DNA of 64,000 bases from Hermatobates lingyangjiaoensis (lineage: Eukaryota; Arthropoda; Insecta; Hemiptera; Hermatobatidae). Of this stretch, positions 58,701-64,000 are shown one piece after another. The notes under the pieces were generated by a model, which did not search any database, was not told the DNA's origin, and saw only the letters and a list, made by a program, of their open reading frames with translations. The translations under genes and the position numbers were made by a program. The stretch lies in NCBI GenBank assembly GCA_026182355.1, contig JAPFBL010000166.1, positions 930,001-994,000 of the forward strand. Reading direction: 5' to 3'. How positions within the stretch are numbered: position 1 is the first letter of the stretch; each line of letters starts with the position of its first letter.

Positions 58701-60360
58701 AGAGCCGGGATTATAATAATAATAGTTATTTTTATGAAATACTTTTTATAAATTAATTTGTAATGTCAATTTATCTAATCATATGAATTATATTCAGTAT
58801 TATTTGGTAGTTTGTTTCTAAGAAATTCTGTTTCATTTGAAATTTATTGCGAATACTCTACAATACAGAAACGACAAAACACATACGTGACTGTATTAAT
58901 CTCGAAGGAATCTGTCCAATTGATTATTTTTGTTGTTTTTGTTCGGCCTTCAAAGTCAGATCATTGTGCTAGTTAAGGATGAGAACTATGCTCGTGGTAC
59001 GGTATCTCGCACCAGATTTTTGTTGTTACTAGAGTATGTTTAGTGATTCTACAGACTACGGTTCCTTCACATTCAAATCAAGAAAGAGGCCTGTTAGGCA
59101 TAGGCCATTTCGATATAAACAGCATTCCTTGTGGCGTCTGACATATCAATCAGATTCCGTTATGAATACATTCAACATTTCTTGAAACGTGCATTGGCTC
59201 TTTGCCTTTCTTTGGTTTATTGACCTTCTACTATGAATTGGTATTGCAGATATTATAACTGATCAATATTTGTATTAAACAAAATAATTCAGGAATAATC
59301 CATTTTTCCTGTCTTCAACCCAACTCTTCTATTGTCATAACCATTATATTAATGAAATAATGTAAATAAATGATATCATTGAGCAGGAAAACTATGAAGT
59401 AGTACTTAGAGAAAGTATTAAGAACGCAAAAATGAAATATGGGCCTAAATGTACTGCAAGGTGAACACTTTTCGGAGATTCGATCATACCCTTTTTTGTC
59501 TCCGACGGGATTCAATCAAAAGTGAACAAATATATCGTATATTTATTTCATTGACGCAATGTTAACGCAAATAAAATGTTGAAAAATTAATATTGCAGAA
59601 TAAAGAACGAAAACTTCCAGATATATAATGTTTTAAAAAGCAAAAAAAAAGTAAATTATACATTAAAGATTTAAAATGAGTATTTTTTTATAAATTTGAC
59701 TTTTGAACTCCACTGTCCAGTTTGAGTAAACACTGGACTCTAATAGATGATAGTAACCAAGAAGTCTTCTTTCATTATTGTATATATAAGATTCCATTGT
59801 AATTTTTATGTAATTTTGACTTTTAGATGTAAAATAGTTTGTACTTTTCTTTCATCATAAAGAGAAAATTAGAAAAATAATAGTACACAAAATGACTATC
59901 CAACATATTTCATTGAATAGTGTTAAGTAAATTAATACCATAATTGTAGTTTTTATGAAAATTTTGGTGTTATTAAGTTAGTTATTGTAATAAATATTAC
60001 TAATCAAAACAGAAATTATGTGCTGCAAGTTTAAGAAAATATGGTTTACATTTTCATTTGTGAAAGGTTTGTTGCAATCAAGTCTTCAAAAAATAATTCC
60101 TTGAAGTTGTTCATTACCATTTATATAAATAACACTTCTGTATTCTTCATTTCCTCTGAAGACAGCATGCTGCCGGAATACTGCGTGTTCTATATTTGAA
60201 ATTTTAGCTGTATATACCTGATTATTGAGGTAATAAGGCCTGAAAATATCCTTTAAATACCAATAAAAGGAAAAACACACTTACAAGCAAACGACAATGC
60301 CTCCTGCGTTTGGTTCATTTTTCTATGTACGGAATATGAGAGACGGTATTTGTGTTTCTT
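55736..60360. other. Non-coding AT-rich DNA with one ribozyme relic
   Basis: No supported gene over 4.6 kb. A family A relic is listed separately at 56555. A less AT-rich patch lies at 57380-57480. Everything else is AT-rich unique-looking sequence. Confidence 0.45.
56555..56596 (-). ncRNA. Hammerhead ribozyme-like relic, family A
   Basis: The minus strand reads GACT, CTGATGA, helix II with mismatches (ACCA/TGAT), GAA, AGATCT, T, AATC. The inverted partner survives only as a flank near 56650-56695. Confidence 0.55.
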
Positions 60361-60367
60361 TACTAAA

Positions 60368-60368
<1 letters not shown>

Positions 60369-60406
<38 letters not shown>
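60369..60406. repeat. (TA)n microsatellite
   Basis: About 19 TA units, directly at the truncated end of the PLE N-terminal frame. Confidence 0.97.
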
Positions 60407-60409
<3 letters not shown>

Positions 60410-60563
60410 TGTATATTGGCAGCAGATTTTCTTGTAAACATATTTTATTAAAGTAGACGGCAGCTTCCGCATTTACGACTTTTTTGCTCGTTTTCTCTAG
60501 TTTTCTTACTAGTTTTTTCTGGTAGGGAGTGATTTCATGGAGGAGTTGTCCCAGAGACATCAA
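60410..60563 (-). pseudogene. PLE N-terminal ORF fragment
   Basis: The minus frame MMSLGQLLHEITPYQKKLVR ends AAVYFNKICLQENLLPIYTN at the (TA)n tract. Same layout as 40945-41132 but a different lineage. An inverted partial copy lies at 60720-60847. Confidence 0.7.
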
Positions 60564-60847
60564 AGAAATAATCTTTTAGCTTAATCAATAATATTATATT
60601 TTTTTTTACACTTACAAGCTTTCGATTTTTTATGATGAAGATGATTTATGAAAAAATCGAAAGCTTGTAAGTGTAAAAAAAAAAAAAAATATAATATTAT
60701 TGATTAAGCTAAAAGATTATTTCTTTGATGTCTCTGGGACAACTCCTCCATGAAATCACTCCCTACCAGAAAAAACTAGTATGAAAACTAGAGAAAACGA
60801 GCAAAAAAGTCGTAAATGCGGAAGCTGCCGTCTACTTTAATAAAATA
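60441..60847. repeat. Palindrome of about 190-bp arms with short central loop
   Basis: Arms 60441-60631 and 60651-60847 are reverse complements with small indels in A/T runs. The loop (60632-60650) contains ATGATGAAGATGATTTATG. Both ends meet (TA)n. The right arm is truncated earlier in the ORF than the left. Confidence 0.9.
60631..60669 (+). ncRNA. Hammerhead-like motif, AGCT palindrome
   Basis: ATGAAGA (first base of box I changed), helix II GATTT-ATGAA-AAATC, GAA, palindrome AGCT, T. It spans the loop of the large palindrome, so only one strand forms it. Helix I pairing is not evident. Confidence 0.45.
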
Positions 60848-60849
60848 TA

Positions 60850-62925
60850 TATATATATATATAAATTCACCGAAGGGGTTCTTGAGGGTTTTGGTCATAA
60901 ACATACGACTCCTGATTATAAGCCGACGTTTCGCCAAAAATTGTTTCGCATTTTCAAAGTTAAACAAAAATTTATTAACGACATAAGTAAAGCAAGATAA
61001 ATACATTCACGGATACCAACCAACAGAAAACAAACCAAACAAACAAAAAAATCAATAAGAAGAGAACCACAAAAGGATCATAAAATGCCTAGTGTTATTA
61101 TTCATTACTTAAAAACAGACATTTGTTATTTAAACCTAATTTCTTATTATTAATTATTCAGAAACACCAAAACCCAATTTTCAAACAGATAAGCACACTA
61201 TTACAAAACTAATTCTGGGAGGATACCTCTATATACAGTGCATTCAAGCAAAACACACAGACAGTGACAAACACAGAAAATTACAAAACAATGAAAAAAG
61301 AGTAAACAAATAAAAGAAATTAAGGGAAAACAGAATCTTACAAACATTATTACCTTGTTTTAGAGGACACACCATTTACCAGTCCATGCTGTCATCAAGC
61401 TGCATTATAAGTTGCCTTCATTGAATACATTGAAAAGTATCAGCAGCACTGGTCTATTAAATCAGTTTTCAAAAATTAATATCTCTTAACATTTTAAACG
61501 ATATTTTATGCTCATTTATTTTTTTCGTCAGCTGCTGACACAGAAACAAAAAACAACATAATAAACCTTTCAATGCAATTAATTTACAATCAATCGTTTT
61601 TTTTTGTGACCATACCTTTTGATGCGTCTTTGTTAAAGTACTTCCATTTACCCATTCTGTAAAAACACACTGTTTATTGTGTCGCTTATTTTATTTGTCA
61701 ATTTTTTTCTATATTTCCAACATTAATTATTTTTAGAAATGTCGAGAAAATAATGAATTTCGTTTATAATCGAAATGAATAATTGAATTTGATAATTTAA
61801 TTATCAAACAAGATAATTGAATGTAAATAATGTATTTTACTTTAACATTCTCAGCTGGAAATTATTTAGCTGTCATATATTTTATGGATTAACACTTATC
61901 AGATGTGTAATGAAAACTTTATATTGTTTTGAATACTATCTCCTAAATTAAAATTTGATATTTAAGAGTATTTCAGGCCAGCTTTTGTTTCCATGGTTGC
62001 AATTTTCAGACATTCCAGTCTTTCATTTGCAATTGCAGCTGTAATTTTGCCACTAAAATGTGAATTTAGCTATTAATTTATTTCTTTGCAGGCCTTTATT
62101 TCCTGGTATTCTTTTAGTCCTATATCCCATAAGCTGAGTTTGGTTTAAAATTACTTTTTTTTTCTCTCTCTTACTGAATGTATAAAATTTATAATACCTA
62201 AAAATTTACCATCTCCTTTAATTCCTTTTTTATTAGTGCCGCTTGTGTGCCTGGTGTATTCTTTGCATTTCATTTATCACGCTAACTTTCCAATGCACAA
62301 AGAATAATTATTCCTTGAATGTGGCTTATTTTTCTTCCTTTTCTAAACCACCATTATTAATGACTCTTCTAGAGAGATTGTTTTCTCTTTCTCTCCTTCA
62401 TATACATATATTTCAATCACAAGATATACTACCAATCTGAGTTATAAACAGAATATACAGTTGCTAACTTGTGTAGCTTTCGACTCTAGGAAATTAATTT
62501 TGATTCGAAACAGTATTAGATTAAATACTTTCATGAAAGAGGAAATCAAGGAAAATACGTGATATATTATTAGTCACAGAAAATATGTACCTACACTTAC
62601 ATAAATCTTTAGCCAGTGACCTCTCGTGTCAAAGTATTTCTTTCCGCTTTTTTAACACAATAGTAAAAATAACTATTTGTTTCACAGAAACAATCACAAC
62701 GTGTTAATAAAAGATAGTATCTTATGAATAAACTTATATATATATATTTTTTTTTCTGTGAGTTGTCCGGAGGATGAAATATGATTCATTACAATGGTGA
62801 AGAATAGGAGAGTAGAGTTTTTAGGTCCATGCGTGCGGTCCCAGTTACCCGCTGCCTAGCGAAGCCTCCGTTATTCCGCCACTGAGTATAGAGGTTGCAC
62901 AATCCTCTGTGAAACAAGATTATTG
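60850..62925. other. Non-coding AT-rich DNA
   Basis: No supported gene. 62765-62920 is GC-richer and holds CCCAGTTACCCGCTGCCTAG; no homology was recognised. Confidence 0.4.
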
Positions 62926-62926
62926 G

Positions 62927-62927
<1 letters not shown>

Positions 62928-62962
<35 letters not shown>
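62928..62962. repeat. (TA)n microsatellite
   Basis: About 17 TA units. A second short TA tract lies at 63026-63041; the 65 bp between them may be a remnant of a TA-bounded insertion. Confidence 0.95.
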
Positions 62963-62964
<2 letters not shown>

Positions 62965-64000
62965 AAATTATTGAGATTCGTGAGTGTGAGTCCTTTTTCT
63001 TGTGTTCTCTGGCTGTAACTTTAATTATATATATATATATAAACTCGTGAAATTTAACTAATTTAATATATATTACTGCTGTTCCAAGTTTTACTAAACA
63101 TTATTTTAATAATTACAATTAATGACTCAGGTTAGATCAGGATGGATTGGAAATCCCTTCCGTAATCAACAGTTTTCCAAAGTATATAGTTCCATCATAA
63201 GAAGTATCTTATTCCTGAAATTAGATTTAAGTGGATACAAATACCTTTTGCGTCATTCTAACGTGGGGTCTTATTTCTAATTTTATTTCACGGTTCACTA
63301 ACGACCATGAATGTTATATTTAATAGAGTATAACAAATAATATATTTATTAAAATATTTGTAAAACATTTGTAAATAGTGACTGAAAATCAATTAAAACC
63401 GTAATTACATTATTAAATATGTTACAATTTTTTTTCTATAGAGTTTTTAACAATCAACTCGTTGCAGAAAGTAATATTTAAGATATTTTCCAATACTATT
63501 GGATAGTTCATAAGTCGGACTGCAAAGGAAATATACAATGAGCATAGGGGTTTATCTAGCCTTACTAGGCTATGAATACATAGTGGTATTCCATTATTCA
63601 TTTTTGAGGTTTTACTAATATCTATTCATTCTCTCATCTTGAGTTCTTCTACAGTTTTATTTACTTTATTTCTGTATGTCCTGGATGTACGATTATTAAA
63701 GTTCTGTCACTATCATCTGATTAGAGTTTCACTTTTGCTTTATAATCTTCTTTCTTCATTATTACTCTGTTGTCAGATTTATCAGGTTCACAAATCAAAA
63801 TACCATTGTACACCCTTATAACACAGGATTATTAAGAATACGCAGGGTGTTGTGGGGTGCTGATTTAAGAACCACCTGTAGTCAGAAATTTTCCGACCGG
63901 TAAGCTTCGAGTCCCGAAGTTACCTGTTAAAGTAGATTAGACCTGGATTAGAAAGTTATGTGCTTTGTTGAAACAAGCATCTAATTGATTTTCTATCTTT
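62965..64000. other. Non-coding AT-rich DNA, possible tRNA-like remnant at end
   Basis: At 63840-63925 there is a GC-richer segment with TTCGAGTCCCG, similar to a B box, but no matching A box or acceptor stem. No gene. Confidence 0.35.

Noticed and set aside
63840..63925. tRNA gene
   Set aside because: A B-box-like TTCGAGTCCC is present, but I cannot find a matching A box, anticodon arm or acceptor stem.

Overview
This is AT-rich eukaryotic DNA with no intact protein-coding gene that I can support. The open frames are short, and most come from microsatellites: (TA)n reads as Tyr-Ile runs and (TG)n as Cys-Val runs. The content is a dense bed of decayed Penelope-like retroelements (PLEs), tRNA-derived and 5S-derived SINE-like sequences, DNA-transposon fragments and simple repeats. 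Several unrelated PLE lineages occur together in AT-rich, TA/TG-microsatellite-rich DNA. That suggests a flatworm, most likely a schistosome-like trematode, but no species marker is present and the assignment is an inference. The window is probably intergenic or deep intronic.

Layout. 1-2.5 kb: mostly unique DNA with two GC-richer islands and a mariner-like terminal repeat. 2.5-3.3 kb: two inverted PLE-derived repeats and TG/TATG microsatellites. 5.2-6.2 kb: a tRNA-derived SINE and a solo PLE terminal repeat with the best hammerhead ribozyme of the window. 7.6-9.5 kb: a zinc-finger/GIY-YIG PLE remnant between 319-bp inverted arms, followed by two large palindromes. 10.8-11.0 kb: an 88-bp tandem duplication. 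12.9-16.5 kb: SINE copies and a mariner transposase tail. 19.2-24.5 kb: two copies of a dispersed repeat, one interrupted by a 1.4-kb foldback element centred on a 12-bp minisatellite. 24.9-26.8 kb: ribozyme relics and a hAT-like MITE. 27-35 kb: mostly unremarkable, with one SINE and a 565-bp long-TIR MITE. 35-43.3 kb: more ribozyme repeats, a 5S rRNA-derived pseudogene, and the best-preserved PLE (RT plus GIY-YIG) between 525-bp inverted arms. 47-52 kb: ribozyme repeats, a second RT/GIY-YIG PLE relic and long TA/TG tracts. 52.6 kb: a Helitron-type helicase fragment. 54-64 kb: an inverted ribozyme pair, one SINE, a 190-bp-arm palindrome and featureless AT-rich DNA.

The unifying signal is about 30 hammerhead-ribozyme-like motifs in at least eight sequence families. 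Each follows CUGANGA, a hairpin helix II, GAA, a short self-complementary palindrome, then a non-G residue. The palindrome differs by family (ACGU, AUAU, AAUU, AGAUCU, ACAUGU, ACGCGU, AGCU, ACUAGU), and several families conserve different but complementary helix-I flanks. Motifs of this kind are known in PLE terminal repeats. Here they sit just upstream of a truncated N-terminal PLE reading frame that stops at a (TA)n tract, and many are arranged as inverted pairs.
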